A DNA stretch of 64,000 nt, from assembly GCA_964019135.1 (NCBI GenBank), contig OZ025258.1, positions 16,461,771 to 16,525,770 on the forward strand, given 5' to 3'. The notes beneath the pieces were generated by a model that worked only from the letters and a program-made list of their open reading frames with translations, was not told the DNA's origin and made no database searches. Shown here one piece after another: positions 11,959 to 24,050 of the stretch (its first letter is position 1; the number at the start of each line of letters is the position of its first letter). The DNA comes from Arenicola marina. Taxonomy: Eukaryota > Annelida > Polychaeta > Arenicolidae. Made by a program: the position numbers and the translations under genes.

Positions 11959-12090
11959 GCTTCCATCCAGAAAAAGACCACAAAACACTGACCAAAGCGT
12001 GGTAGATCTTACATTTGGTTTTGAACTGGGGGAGGGATGACGCGTGCCTGATGTCTAGGGATAAGCTATTCAATTCGCGAATGATGTTCC
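11954..12090 (-). mobile_element. LINE remnant, reverse-transcriptase C-terminal end
   Basis: The minus strand encodes ELNSLSLDIRHASSLPQFK, followed by TKCKIYHA. Non-LTR retrotransposon polyproteins (CR1/Jockey-like clades) commonly end in a WNSLP..IR...S...FK..LK.YL segment, and this matches it in order and spacing. Only about 40 codons are recognisable; the rest of the element is not visible upstream. The frame runs on into the adjacent family A repeat, which could therefore be its 3' UTR or an independent insertion. Confidence 0.6.
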
Positions 12091-14592
12091 ACAGGAACGT
12101 TTACTCAGTAATTGCCATATCCATGTAAAGGTGCTCTAGCTAGAGCTTCCCTAAACAAAGTTAGGGTAAAATACCAATGAACAAAGTATTACAGAACATA
12201 AATAACGCAATATACATTCATGAAGGACCAATTTTTAATTTTTAAACCGCTCAAAAATGACAATGGCCAAATGGAATTTCAGGAATGTTATATATAGTGA
12301 GGAAACCACTGCGCACGTTTAGGCCAAGCATAGTTCACATATGTCTGAGGAGAATGGAGGAATCGTTCTTGGTGAGACATGCGCCGTTGTTAGTAATTGT
12401 ATAACATTCAATTAACGTACCTTGTAACTTGACCTTACATTGATTTTTAAGATAATATGGTGTTAGCAATGCTGGTTCTGCGAAGTTTTTATATAGATTG
12501 AATAAATTCGGCAACTTCCTAATTGTTAAAGATATATCTTTATTGCACCACATTTGCACAAGGTCGAATTTCCTGATGGCCCTACTGCTGAAATATACGG
12601 TTTAGTTACGAACTGCACCAACGCCACACACGTCGTTGGCGACTCTACGTGGTGTCACCCCATCTCACCCTCCTTCCAATCAAACAGATTACCATTAATC
12701 TTGCTCCAAGGTTCATTCCAGAGGCTGCCTTGAGGGAATTATAACTAGATCAGCGGGGCTGGGTAGGTCTGAGATAAATCGCGGGAGCAGGAAGCCCTCA
12801 CTAGAATGGTTCCGGCCTGCGAGTGATCATCCCTCAGACACTGATAGTATTGTCTCGTTCTCTGCGACGGACGTGCTGCAATGTAGGCGTAGTGCAGGGC
12901 CTGTAAGTGACGTCACAGACAGCGCGCGCTCACCTCGAGAAACAACCATTCTGGGTACAATACATCAGCGGGTCCCTATACTTTACTATGGGCCTCAAAG
13001 TAGACTCAGTGATGTTTTGGATATGAATGCACTGTTAGAGTTGAAAACCATATGGAGTAATGTTTGGGGGTCTACCTTTATATTAATCCTAGTTTGAATC
13101 GAAAGACGCTGGTTTTCTGTGTGCTTCACGCCATGACAAAGAGCTCCCCGTGTTTTGTATATATGGGGCGGTGAAGTCTCATCTACTCAAAACCGGAAGC
13201 TTTCTGTGATGTCACTGACATACCCTATTGAACCGGTGAAATACCTCACAGCCGCCTTTTTTTGTCCTTGGAATGTATCACCGCCTAAGGCCATTCAGTC
13301 GCATTATATCCACGTGACATCAAACACGGTCGGAATCGATTTTTCTCTAATGGAGAAGGGTGTTTCTCGAATATAAGGAGTACTCAATGAATACATTAAT
13401 TTATAGGTTCTCGAAGCATGGTCCCTCATAAAATCCCAGCTTAATTTTCTTTCCGTCTTGGCTAAAATTACTGAGTGTAATTTAATGTAAGTACAATATT
13501 AAAGGCAGATTGGAGTAAGAACAAGTCTGGCTATGTCAGACAGCTAACACAGGGATGGAAGAGGGAGTTTCTTGTATGTTTTTAATATCTCCGCCTTTTG
13601 TCTATCTTGGGCAATGAAGTCATCTCCAGTGAACCACAGACATCTGATGATTGAATGTATTTTGTGAAGGATGTGTTCGTTCGATAAAGGCATGCACAAA
13701 GATGCGTTGCTGTGAACACAGGCCGCTGTGAAGACAGCAGTGTACGTTGTGCTGATTACGTTGCAATAGATAAAATTGTCAAAGGCAAGACGGACAAGAG
13801 GCCAAGACGGAGCCAAAGATTATATTTTCTGCTATTAGGTGTCTTATGTCGTATTTCAAAATTTCGTCATTATAATAATTGTGATAATCCCTGCATGAAG
13901 ACTTGATTTTTTTAAACATAGTAGGGGTCTGGAACGGGGGGTGGGGTCCAGTGTCCAGTGTTTTTCAAAAGTCTGTGTCGATGTCGCTCTTTCAGATCCT
14001 CAGTGTCAAAATTTGGCGGTTAATGTCGAATGTCGATTTTTCAAATATGCCTGTGTCGCGTGTCGCCATTTACCCCTTCCAAACCCCTACATAGTCGGTA
14101 AAATGTCCAGCGCAAAGGACAAGGTTGGAAGTGATTGTTCAGGTCTTACTCTCTCTCTCTCCGTTGTACCGCCATCCACCCTACCTCCCCTCCACCTCCT
14201 CCTGCCTCCCCCCCCCCCCTCCCCCTCTCTTCCTCCCCCCAGCACCACCCCGCTGCACCCTGACGCCGACCGCCTTGCCCCCGCCCCATCGCACGCCCGC
14301 CAACTTGTTTTTTACTATAGGTTTGTCATGGAAGGAGATTCTGTTATGGGCGCTATATGGCGCTGTAGCTTAAAGACGGGGTGATGTCGGCATTGGGGGA
14401 GTTATTGCCAGTTGTTCTGAGAGCTGCACCCGGCCGGAGCTCACTATTTACGGTTGCGGGTGTGCTATAACACGAACCCTAATGGACCGGATTAACAGGC
14501 CTATTTTCTTATCCGCGTCAATTTCGGTGCCCACGAGTGTTAACCTCATTAGTGTGATCTGTTCTCATCAATCCGAACTGTCGTGCGTATCC
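12091..14592. other. Single-copy DNA without a recognisable gene
   Basis: Mostly AT-rich unique sequence with a C-rich patch at about 14,150-14,290. A minus-strand frame at 12,335-12,559 (74 codons, rich in Asn, Leu and Lys) has protein-like composition but no family I recognise. Frames at 12,873-13,097, 13,155-13,376, 13,544-13,816 and 13,941-14,384 are likewise unrecognised. No RNA gene is seen. Confidence 0.45.
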
Positions 14593-17500
14593 CACATTGT
14601 CTCTGTCTAACCATCGTGTTCACATTGCCTCTCTGCCTTACCATCGTGTTCACATTGCCTCTCTGCCTTACCATCGTGTTCACATTGCCTCTCTGCCTTA
14701 CCATAGTGTTCACATTGCCTCTCTGCCTTACCATAGTGTTCACATTGCCTCTCTGCCTTACCATCGTCTTCACATTGCCTCTCTGCCTTACCATCGTGTT
14801 CACATTGCCTCTCTGCCTTACCATCGTCTTCACATTGCCTCTCTGCCTTACCATCGTGTTCACATTGCCTCTCTGCCTTACCATCGTCTTCACATTGCCT
14901 CTCTGCCTTACCATCGTCTTCACATTGCCTCTCTGCCTTACCATCGTGTTCACATTGCCTCTCTGCCTTACCATCGTGTTCACATTGCCTCTCTGCCTTA
15001 CCATCGTGTTTACATTGCCTGTCTGCCTTACCATCGTGTTTACATTGCCTCTCTGCCTTACCATAGTGTTCACATTGCCTCTGTGCCTTACCATCGTGTT
15101 CACATTGCCTCTCTGCCTTACCATCGTGTTCACATTGCCTCTCTGCCTTACCATCGTGTTCACATTGCCTCTCTGCCTTACCATCGTGTTCACATTGCCT
15201 CTCTGCCTTACCATCGTGTTCACATTGCCTCGCTGCCTGACCATCGTGTTTACATTGCCTCGCTGCCTGACCATCGTGTTTACATTGCCTCTCTGCCTTA
15301 CCATCGTGTTCACATTGCCTCTCTGCCTTACCATAGTGTTCACATTGCCTCCCAGCCTTACCATCGTGTTTACATTGCCTCTCTGCCTTACCATAGTGTT
15401 CACATTGCCTCTCAGCCTTACCATCGTGTTCACATTGCCTCTCTGCCTTACCATCGTGTTCACATTGCCTCTCTGCCTTACCATCGTCTTCACATTGCCT
15501 CTCTGCCTTACCATCGTCTTCACATTGCCTCTCTGCCTTACCATCGTGTTCACATTGCCTCTCTGCCTTACCATCGTGTTCACATTGTCTCTCTGCCTTA
15601 CCATCGTGTTCACATTGCCTCTCTGCCTAACCATAGTGTTCACATTGCCTCTCAGCCTTACCATCGTGTTCACATTGCCTCTCTGCCTTACCATCGTGTT
15701 CACATTGCCTCTCTGCCTTACCATCGTGTTTACATTGCCTCTCTGCCTTACCATCGTGTTCACATTGCCTCTCTGCCTTACCATCGTGTTCACATTGCCT
15801 CTCAGCCTTACCATCGTGTTCACATTGCCTCGCTGCCTGACCATCGTGTTTACATTGCCTCTCTGCCTTACCATCGTGTTCACATTGCCTCTCTGCCTTA
15901 CCATCGTGTTTACATTGCCTCTCTGCCTTACCATCGTGTTCACATTGCCTCTCTGCCTTACCATAGTGTTCACATTGCCTCTCAGCCTTACCATCGTGTT
16001 CACATTGCCTCTCTGCCTTACCATCGTGTTCACATTGCCTCTCTGCGTTACCATCGTGTTTACATTGCCTGTCTGCCTTATCATCGTCTTCACATTGCCT
16101 CTCTGCCTTACCATCGTCTTCACATTGCCTCTCTGCCTTACCATCGTGTTTACATTGCCTCTCTGCCTTACCATCGTGTTCACATTGCCTCTCTGCCTTA
16201 CCATAGTGTTCACATTGCCTCTCAGCCTTACCATAGTGTTCACATTGCCTCTCAGCCTTACCATCGTGTTCACATTGCCTCTCTGCCTTACCATCGTGTT
16301 CACATTGCCTCTCTGCCTTACCATCGTGTTCACATTGCCTCTCAGCCTTACCATCGTGTTCACATTGCCTCGCTGCCTGACCATCGTGTTTACATTGCCT
16401 CTCTGCCTTACCATCGTGTTCACATTGCCTCTCTGCCTTACCATCGTGTTTACATTGCCTCTCTGCCTTACCATCGTGTTCACATTGCCTCTCTGCCTTA
16501 CCATAGTGTTCACATTGCCTCTCAGCCTTACCATCGTGTTCACATTGCCTCTCTGCCTTACCATCGTGTTCACATTGCCTCTCTGCCTTACCATCGTGTT
16601 TACATTGCCTCTCTGCCTTACCATCGTGTTCACATTGCCTCTCTGCCTTACCATCGTGTTCACATTGCCTCTCAGCCTTACCATCGTGTTCACATTGCCT
16701 CTCTGCCTTACCATCGTGTTCACATTGCCTCTCTGCGTTACCATCGTGTTTACATTGCCTGTCTGCCTTACCATAGTGTTCACATTGCCTCTCAGCCTTA
16801 CCATCGTGTTCACATTGCCTCTCTGCCTTACCATCGTGTTCACATTGCCTCTCTGCCTTACCATCGTGTTCACATTGCCTCTCAGCCTTACCATCGTGTT
16901 CACATTGCCTCGCTGCCTGACCATCGTGTTCACATTGCCTCTCTGCCTTACCATCGTGTTCACATTGCCTCTCTGCCTTACCATCGTGTTTACATTGCCT
17001 CTCTGCCTTACCATCGTGTTCACATTGCCTCTCTGCCTTACCATAGTGTTCACATTGCCTCTCAGCCTTACCATCGTGTTCACATTGCCTCTCTGCCTTA
17101 CCATCGTGTTCACATTGCCTCTCTGCCTTACCATCGTGTTTACATTGCCTGTCTGCCTTATCATCGTCTTCACATTGCCTCTCTGCCTTACCATTATGTT
17201 CACATTGCCTCTCTGCCTTACCATCGTGTTCACATTGCCTCGCTGCCTGACCATCGTGTTTACATTGCCTCTCTGCCTTACCATCGTGTTCACATTGCCT
17301 CTCAGCCTTACCATAGTGTTCACATTGCCTCTCTGCCTTACCATCGTGTTCACATTGCCTCTCTGCGTTACCATCGTGTTCACATTGCCTCTCTGCCTTA
17401 CCATCGTGTTCACATTGCCTCGCTGCCTGACCATCGTGTTCACATTGCCTCTCTGCCTTACCATCGTGTTCACATTGCCTCTCTGCCTTACCATTATGTT

Positions 17501-18246
17501 CACATTGCCTCTCTGCCTTACCATAGTGTTCACATTGCCTCTCTGCCTTACCATCGTGTTCACATTGCCTCTCTGCCTTACCATCGTGTTTACATTGCCT
17601 CTCACCTATACCATCGTGTTTACATTGCCTCTCAGCCTTACCATCGTGTTCACATTGTCTCTCTGCGTTACCATCGTGTTTACATTGCCTGTCTGCCTTA
17701 CCATCGTCTTCACATTGCCTCTCTGCCTTACCATCGTCTTCACATTGCCTCTCTGCCTTACCATCGTGTTCACATTGCCTCTCTGCCTTACCATCGTGTT
17801 TACATTGCCTCTCTGCCTTACCATCGTGTTTACATTGCCTCTCTGCCTGACCATCGTGTTTACATTGCCTCTCTGCCTTACCATCGTGTTCACATTGCCT
17901 CTCTGCCTTACCATTATGTTCACATTGCCTCTCTGCCTTACCATCGTGTTCACATTGCCTCTCTGCCTTACCATTATGTTCACATTGCCTCTGTGCCTTA
18001 CCATTATGTTCACATTGCCTCTGTGCCTTACCATTATGTTCACATTGCCTGTCTGCCTTACCATCTTGTTCACATTGCCTCTCTGCCTTACCATCGTGTT
18101 CACATTGCCTCTCTGCCTTACCATCGTGTTCACATTGCCTCTCTGCGTTACCATCGTGTTCACATTGCCTCTCTGCCTTACCATCGTGTTCACATTGCCT
18201 CTCTGCCTTACCATTATGTTCACATTGCCTCTCTGCCTTACCATCG
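14593..18246. repeat. 30-bp satellite, 121 units in perfect register
   Basis: The unit is CCATCGTGTTCACATTGCCT followed by CTCTGCCTTA. From 14,611 to 18,240 every unit is exactly 30 bp: the same phase holds across 121 units without an indel. Variation is by recurring substitutions (CGTGTT/CGTCTT/AGTGTT, CAC/TAC, CTCTGC/CTCAGC/CGCTGC, CTTA/CTGA). Because 30 is a multiple of three, five of six frames stay open, giving 10-residue repeats: LTIVFTLPLC and IASLPYHRVH (plus), RGNVNTMVRQ and GKAERQCEHD (minus), with frames of about 890-1,257 codons. None can be taken as a gene on this evidence: no flanking domain, signal or intron structure is seen. Confidence 0.97.
15661..17200. repeat. 540-bp higher-order repeat in the 30-bp satellite
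   Basis: A distinctive CGCTGCCTGA monomer preceded by a CTCAGCC monomer recurs at about 15,811, 16,351 and 16,891, exactly 540 bp (18 monomers) apart. The following order of TAC/CAC monomers and the AGTGTT-CTCAGC monomer 150 bp later (15,961, 16,501 and 17,041) is repeated. About three higher-order copies are visible, with local differences. Confidence 0.8.
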
Positions 18247-19805
18247 TATATTCGCCTTTCAGCCACTCCCATGCACTCAACATCGATTCCATCGTGCACA
18301 CATGGAACCGGACTCGCTGCCTCGATCCCATCATGCCTTGAATCCGTCTTCTAGTCCCCCGGCGTCTTAGCGACAGACGTCGTTTCTCAATGACGACGCA
18401 ACACATAAAAAACACAGAGTTCTCCGAGAATCCTATAATTTAGGCCTCTTGTGGATTTGTTGCCTTACCCAGTTAAAGAGTTTGCGGTCCTCTCATTTAA
18501 CAAAACCTAGTAAAGACTAACACGTTTTGCTTGCCCTTCCTGAAGACATTACAATTTACCATGCCGGGTGCCAGTGCTTCTCTCTGTAATGGTGGTAATA
18601 GGTATTCTCCAGGAGTCCTCTCCCTTTAACAAAAAAAAAACATGGGCGGCTGGGAAAGGAGGGCCACGTGTCATCCCATTTGCTTGGAGAAAAACAGGGT
18701 AAATGATCCTAATAAGATCCATTTAGTATCACGAACCAGCACTTCGAGGCAGGCAAGGCACTGACCGGGGCGCCATTTCACTAGCTGGTGGGTATAAGGC
18801 GATGTTATTGGGGCGTACGCTTCAACGTACTCTCGTATACCCCTATAGAGAACGCGCATATACCTCTAGCAAATCGTATATCCCTTGAGGGAGCTAATGC
18901 TCCCCATAAAAATATACCTTTACCCAATGGTATATCTCTCAAGGGAGTGCTAGCCTGGTGAAGGTTTTTGCTTCATAATCGAATTTATAAACCGGGATCC
19001 AATTGCTGAAGCCGGCATCTGAGCATTGAAAAATGTTTTTGTGATATTCATTATTCCTTTCACCATCGCTGCCAGTTGTTATAGGCCTACCCATACCTCA
19101 AAGTAACGCTGGTCTCAAGCAGCCATATAAATGTATCGCGTGAGGACACCGCCGGGTTTGGATATCAAAGTACTTTTAAATTATGACCCTATAGATTGGT
19201 TGAAAAAGCGTGAAAAGAGGGTCCGCAGTTGGGTAATAATGTTCAGTCGGCTGGATTGTGATAGGCTGCAGGCTATATATAACCGACGTTTTCGGCTTCA
19301 CGGCCTCACGGCGATTCTAAGGGACGCTGCCTCGTTGTGAAGAGCCGCGGGTTTATTGACCAATCAGAATGAAGCAATGCAGTTTCTCCTTCATAACATG
19401 AAACTGTTTTTTTTTCTTCGAATCTTCCATAATCTTCTCTCATGAAGTATAAATGAATAATCCGGAAATGGAATATACAAGATGGGTTTCAGAAATGTAT
19501 TTTGTGGGCGAGATGGGACATTGTTGTGGAGTCGCTCTGTCTGGGCTTCGGATAAGGCGGCCGTAAAACTATAGTACAAATCTGCTTTGATATTCTTTGC
19601 TTCGAATAGCTGAAATTTCTTAGCATGAGTTATGAATAACCATTTGCAGCTTTGGAAAAACATCCAGCTCTTAAATCCTAGCGTAGCCATCGCCATTACA
19701 CAACGCAGAAACTGTCATATGATATTACTATGATGCATTTCTTTGGTTCGGGTTTGGGATTTAAACTGGTAGCACAGATATAGAGCCATTATTTCTGTTC
19801 AATGT
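18247..19805. other. Single-copy DNA, no gene seen
   Basis: Unique sequence after the satellite. Around 18,866-18,955 two GTATATC plus CTTGAGGGAG/CTCAAGGGAG segments form a partial direct and inverted repeat about 60 bp apart. Frames at 18,671-18,859 (-), 19,131-19,340 (+) and 19,391-19,696 (-) are unrecognised. Confidence 0.5.
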
Positions 19806-20050
19806 TGGGGGGAAGGGGGATACCTTTTCCGATCTCCGCAATTGGCATCCAGGAATTCTTGGAGATTCGCGATCCCTATTAACCGTGATCAGGTATATCA
19901 GTCTGTGAATTTCTCGATATTCGCGATATCACCATTAAGGTCTTTTTTTTGGTTTAAAGCTTTAAAATATCCTAACCTTGGAGATTCGGTATTACCCTCC
20001 CTAATTCTTCGGCATTTGTGATTCAGAGGGGTAGCCCCTCCCCCCCCCCC
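19806..20050 (+). mobile_element. MITE-like family M, copy 1
   Basis: Homologous by eye to 60,439-60,732 and, reversed, to 48,414-48,718. Shared landmarks in order: GGATACCTTTTCCG, CAGGAATTCTTGGAGATTCG, AGTCTGTGAATT, GCGATATCACCATTAAGG, and GATTCAGAGGGGT before a terminal C-rich run. This copy lacks the roughly 50 bp between GATTCGCGAT and the TTAACCG segment found in the others. No coding frame. Confidence 0.75.
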
Positions 20051-20544
20051 TTTCGATGACAAAAAGATATTTACAAGTACATGTAGCTGAATGTTGATAC
20101 GCATATGAACTGATACAACAAATATTGGAGACGAGGATTTCGCACGCGTCGTGGTTGCCAATTGTAAAACTAGCTTTTAACGTCTCAATGGGATATTTCG
20201 GACCAACTTATTTTTGACATATTTTAGAATATCTATACATTTATGCTACATAAATATTATAGCCCACCACTCGCATAACCTTCCTTTACATCATATATAT
20301 CGTCGTGGGAGTTTAACACGCGGACATTTCTGATGAAAATTTACCTCTATAGAGCGGATATTTAACTTATAAAAAACTTAGAACCGTGGGAGGGGGAAGA
20401 CGACAAATACCCCTTCCCAGCGGACTTTGGCGTTAAAACGCCCCGACTGAGCGGATTTGGGCGGTGAAAACATAACCCAGCAATGTATTAAGTACCGACC
20501 CCCCCCCCCCCCTTCCGGCCCCCGGGGGCTTATCTAATCCAGCG
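20051..20544. other. AT-rich single-copy DNA
   Basis: Unique AT-rich sequence ending in a poly-C run (about 20,500-20,512). No gene or repeat is recognised. Confidence 0.5.
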
Positions 20545-21396
20545 TTGAAGAAGCTTCTTGATCTTGATCATTTTTTATGGCTTGGCTATGCTCACTTCTC
20601 CAAAAGACGGTCAGGTAAGTTTAGTTTACGTTATGTACGACCATTCTACTCTGGAAATGGCTGCAAAACATGGGGTGAATCGTCGGAAGTTGAAATATAT
20701 AGCTGGCTTTCGGAATTAAATTACAATAAATGCATAACATATGCTTCGGAGACGGCGCCACCCGCCTTCGCTCTGGAATTTATGATGCATTATCGATTTT
20801 TGGGCCTTACATTTCATATCCTCCAGTGGAAAAATGATGAGTTTGTGGGGGCACATCAGCGCGATGGACCGTTCTGCAGGCGTTATCACGGACCAACCTC
20901 ACCTGACCCATCATCAGTCACAGCGTATCGCAAACCGTCCTCACCTGACCCATCATCAGTCACAGCGTATCACAGACCGTCCTCACCTGACCCATCATCA
21001 GTCACAGCGTATCACAGACCGTCCTCACCTGACCCATCATCAGTCACAGCGTATCACAGACCGTCCTCACCTGACCCATTATCAGTCACAGCGTATCACG
21101 GACCGTCCTCACCTGACCCATCATCAGTCACAGCGTATCACAGACCGTCCTCACCTGACCCATCATCAGTCACAGCGTATCACGGACCGTCCTCACTGAC
21201 CCATCATCAGTCACAGCGTATCACAGACCGTTCTCACCTGACCCATCATCAGTCACAGCGTATCACAGACCGTCCTCACCTGACCCATCATCAGTCACAG
21301 CGTATCACAGACCGTCCTCACCTGACCCATGATCAGTCACAGCCTATCACAGACCGTCCTCACATGACAATACAATTTCCGACGCAACATCCATGA
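20545..21396 (+). CDS. Uncharacterised open frame made largely of a 42-bp repeat
   Basis: A 283-codon frame. Residues 1-110 are non-repetitive and match nothing I know. Residues from about 115 are tandem 14-residue units (SPDPSSVTAYHRPS), which switch to HLTHHQSQRITDRP after a one-base deletion near 21,195. The deletion only exchanges one open frame of the minisatellite for another, so the open length is not evidence of coding. A GTAAGT that could act as a splice donor lies at about 20,614. Most likely a chance frame; a repeat-containing exon is the alternative. Confidence 0.15.
   Translation: MKKLLDLDHFLWLGYAHFSKRRSGKFSLRYVRPFYSGNGCKTWGESSEVEIYSWLSELNYNKCITYASETAPPAFALEFMMHYRFLGLTFHILQWKNDEFVGAHQRDGPFCRRYHGPTSPDPSSVTAYRKPSSPDPSSVTAYHRPSSPDPSSVTAYHRPSSPDPSSVTAYHRPSSPDPLSVTAYHGPSSPDPSSVTAYHRPSSPDPSSVTAYHGPSSLTHHQSQRITDRSHLTHHQSQRITDRPHLTHHQSQRITDRPHLTHDQSQPITDRPHMTIQFPTQHP
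20886..21370. repeat. 42-bp minisatellite, about 11-12 copies
   Basis: The unit begins CCTCACCTGACCCATCATCA and continues GTCACAGCGTATCACAGACCGT. One unit near 21,195 lacks a C. Variants include TATCACGG for TATCACAG and CATTATCAG for CATCATCAG. The first and last copies are degenerate. Confidence 0.93.
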
Positions 21397-21515
21397 ATTA
21401 ATTCATCTGATCCCGTGAAAGTTTCCCACCAGAAGCAGGTTTTTCTACCTTGCTACATGTTCCTTACTACACGCTTCTGTGAATAATGCCGTATGCATCG
21501 GCAGGATATAGATTC

Positions 21516-21600
21516 CAGGGGCGGATCCAGCCGACAATCACGTAGGGACCACAAGCTGGCGTGGATCCTAGAATCTGATAATTAGCTGGGGGGGGGGGAT
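21516..21600. mobile_element. Isolated hAT-like terminus
   Basis: CAGGGGCGGATCCAGC at 21,516 resembles the ends of the 6.46 kb element and a degenerate G-rich stretch follows. I cannot find a convincing opposite end, so this is a decayed or partial element. Confidence 0.35.
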
Positions 21601-22984
21601 TCAACCAGCGAGAGGGGTAGTTGGGGAGGAAGGGTTCGCAGGACCACCCTACCGATAGTGGTATCAACCCCCCACCCCGCCGCCCCCGTGATTGATTTAT
21701 GAGGTCGTTAACTGACCATTTGATCACAATATAGTAATAGTCTTGTATTTCTCCTAACGTACGGAATGCGACTAATTATCTGTTCAGTATGGATGCTTTG
21801 TCCATGCCAAACAGGGATTAAGCTACCATTAGTTGCGAGAAGATACGCAATTAATCTTATCAGGTTAAATTTCCAATGTAACGGCAGGTATAAGTTGCAC
21901 ATTTGAGGTAAACAATGATAAGGGACGGGACTGGGAAAGCGATTTTATATAAGCAAGCACAGCATAAATAACCCCGGAAAGGGGTGAATAGTGATATATA
22001 TATATATCATCGGACCACGGGTTTTATGGGTCAACAGTCAGCCACAGCCTTTCTCCTCTTGCCCGTATCCCGTACTGGAGACTGAGGTGTCACTGAATGG
22101 CCGAACCCCGGAAGCGGCAGAACGGGACTTCCGGTTTTAAATCCCAAGGGAATCCTTCCAATAGCTACACTCACATCCGGGCACCGCTGACCTTTGGAGC
22201 TTCCGCAGACTGTAGACTGACCGCGGGGGGTGGCGCCACCTGGGCGACCCGGTGTGGAACGTCAGTAGTTCAGTACGTAGCAAAACCCATGCAGCTTGAA
22301 GTTCCTCAATGTCTTTTGTCCTTCCTAACAGTATTTAAATAAATGGTCCTTCCCCACACCGATTATTTAGTGATGAATGATGATGAGCTATGAATTTGCA
22401 TGCAGCTTTATTGCAAGCTCTTTGGTTAGCATGCGATACCGTGCGTAAGTAAGACGCTGTGTTGTTGATGTGAGACGTTCTGTTTAGAATCTGACAAAAA
22501 AAGTCGCCCACCGCCAAAACATACGTTGATGCTTTTAATATCACGACCAGAAGTGTAACAGGGCATTAGCCTGACACTAGCACCACACGTGTTGCTTAGA
22601 TCGTCAGACAGGCTGACCACGGCTGGAAAAGTCATGTCACCGTTGAGTTAACTTAATGAGCAAAACTATTCTCATCTGTCTAAATAATTAGCTTATGACG
22701 AGACGGCTCAAACAATAAGCCGCCACCATCACAAGTACTCGGGCCAGTGGGAGGAGCGAGTGATGGACCAATGGAGAGGTCTCTTGATGTTATTGCTCAA
22801 TCTGCTGAGATAAATTAGGTTATTGCACTTGTTGAGGCCATCGGCAGAGTAAAAATGTCTCGATATTATCCACGGAAGGCATGAACTAATTGGCGATATG
22901 AAATAAGGTTAATTCTTTCCCTTAGATTTAGATTTCACTTAGATCACACACCTTTTTGTCCCGAAAATAGTTTTGTAATGAGAC
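21601..22984. other. Single-copy DNA, no gene seen
   Basis: Mixed sequence. Frames of 60-86 codons at 21,467-21,727 (-), 22,097-22,342 (+) and 22,335-22,635 (-) are unrecognised. A short (TA)n run lies near 21,995. Confidence 0.5.
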
Positions 22985-24050
22985 AAGGTGATATTTCCAG
23001 GCGGCTTAGTTAATACCGCCTTTGAACTCAATTCATGATCTTCGAAGCAAGTAATCCCTGTATATTTATCTGATAGATGTTATTTCAACGCTTCAAAGTT
23101 TATATCTAATCATGAAAGATATATATATATCTAATAAGACGATCGTTATGAAAAATAATTGACCTTTGATTCCACGCGCGAAACATCAAGAAACTTCTAA
23201 ATCAGTATTGTTACTCCGAAGCAAAACCAATATTAATGACCTTTTGGGGAATTGCTAAATCGTTGGCAGAAAAATCACCACGGTTGCTCAGGGCGGGCGC
23301 CCATCCTTTAACCCCCTTGACCCCTCTCAATCAGTTAAAGGGGTCGCTTCCAAAGCCTCAAAATCATTAACTATTGTCTGAACCAATCGGCGGTTAGGCC
23401 CTGATACCCTCTGTACCCATGGCTATAATGCGATAGACATCCTGAAGGCGGTAATGGGAAAAAGAAACGTCTATCTCCCTCGCACAGGCGGCGACACAGA
23501 AAGCAGCTCTGACTGGACTGATCTGCCGCTAGAAATAATTCCCCACACTCCATTCAATATGCGAGGTCCGTATTCTGATGGCCTGGACCGATTGTCGCCT
23601 ATAATGCCTTCAATAAATAGTCCCGCTTTTTTGCTGGGAGGTGGGTGCTAAAAACCAATGCGAGATGCTTCTTCTAGACGCGACAAGCCAGCACCCAATG
23701 GGAAGCCATTCCGAAATCGCCTCACGTAGCTGACGCCTGTGGCTTAATAGTCTAATCATTTAAATGCTTAATTAGCCCCAAGGCGATGGTGATCTTCAGT
23801 CATTGCGGCTGCAAGTGTTCGTTATAAAGCAACTTCTAACTACCCGTGTTGTCTAGATTTCCCGGAGTCGGTGCACCATCCAGTTGGGGTTCTCTTCATC
23901 AAAGGCATTACGTTCAATGGAACGGAAATTAAGACTTCCGCGTTTACACCGCTGTGGCCAAGGTGTATGATAGCACCAGGGCCACAGATCCAGACCTGGG
24001 AAGCACCAAGCTATGCCAGTATAAGCTGCAGCGTGTCTCGAGTTTATAAA
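22985..24050 (+). repeat. Array module T, copy T0
   Basis: Matches T1 (31,485-32,520) and T2 (44,140-44,690) along most of its length: GTGATATTTCCAG, CCGCCTTTGAACTCAATTCA, AATATTAATGACCTTTT, CCTTGACCCCTCTCAATCAG, CAGGCGGCGACACAGAAAG and CCACACTCCATTCAATATGC occur in the same order. It marks the left border of the 31 kb tandem array. Short minus-strand frames are conserved between copies but nothing recognisable is encoded. Confidence 0.85.

Noticed and set aside
14549-18415. Open frames of 890-1,257 codons on both strands over the 30-bp satellite
   Set aside because: A 30-bp period keeps five frames open at once; no flanking domain, signal peptide or intron structure supports one. Kept as a repeat and raised only as a testable hypothesis.
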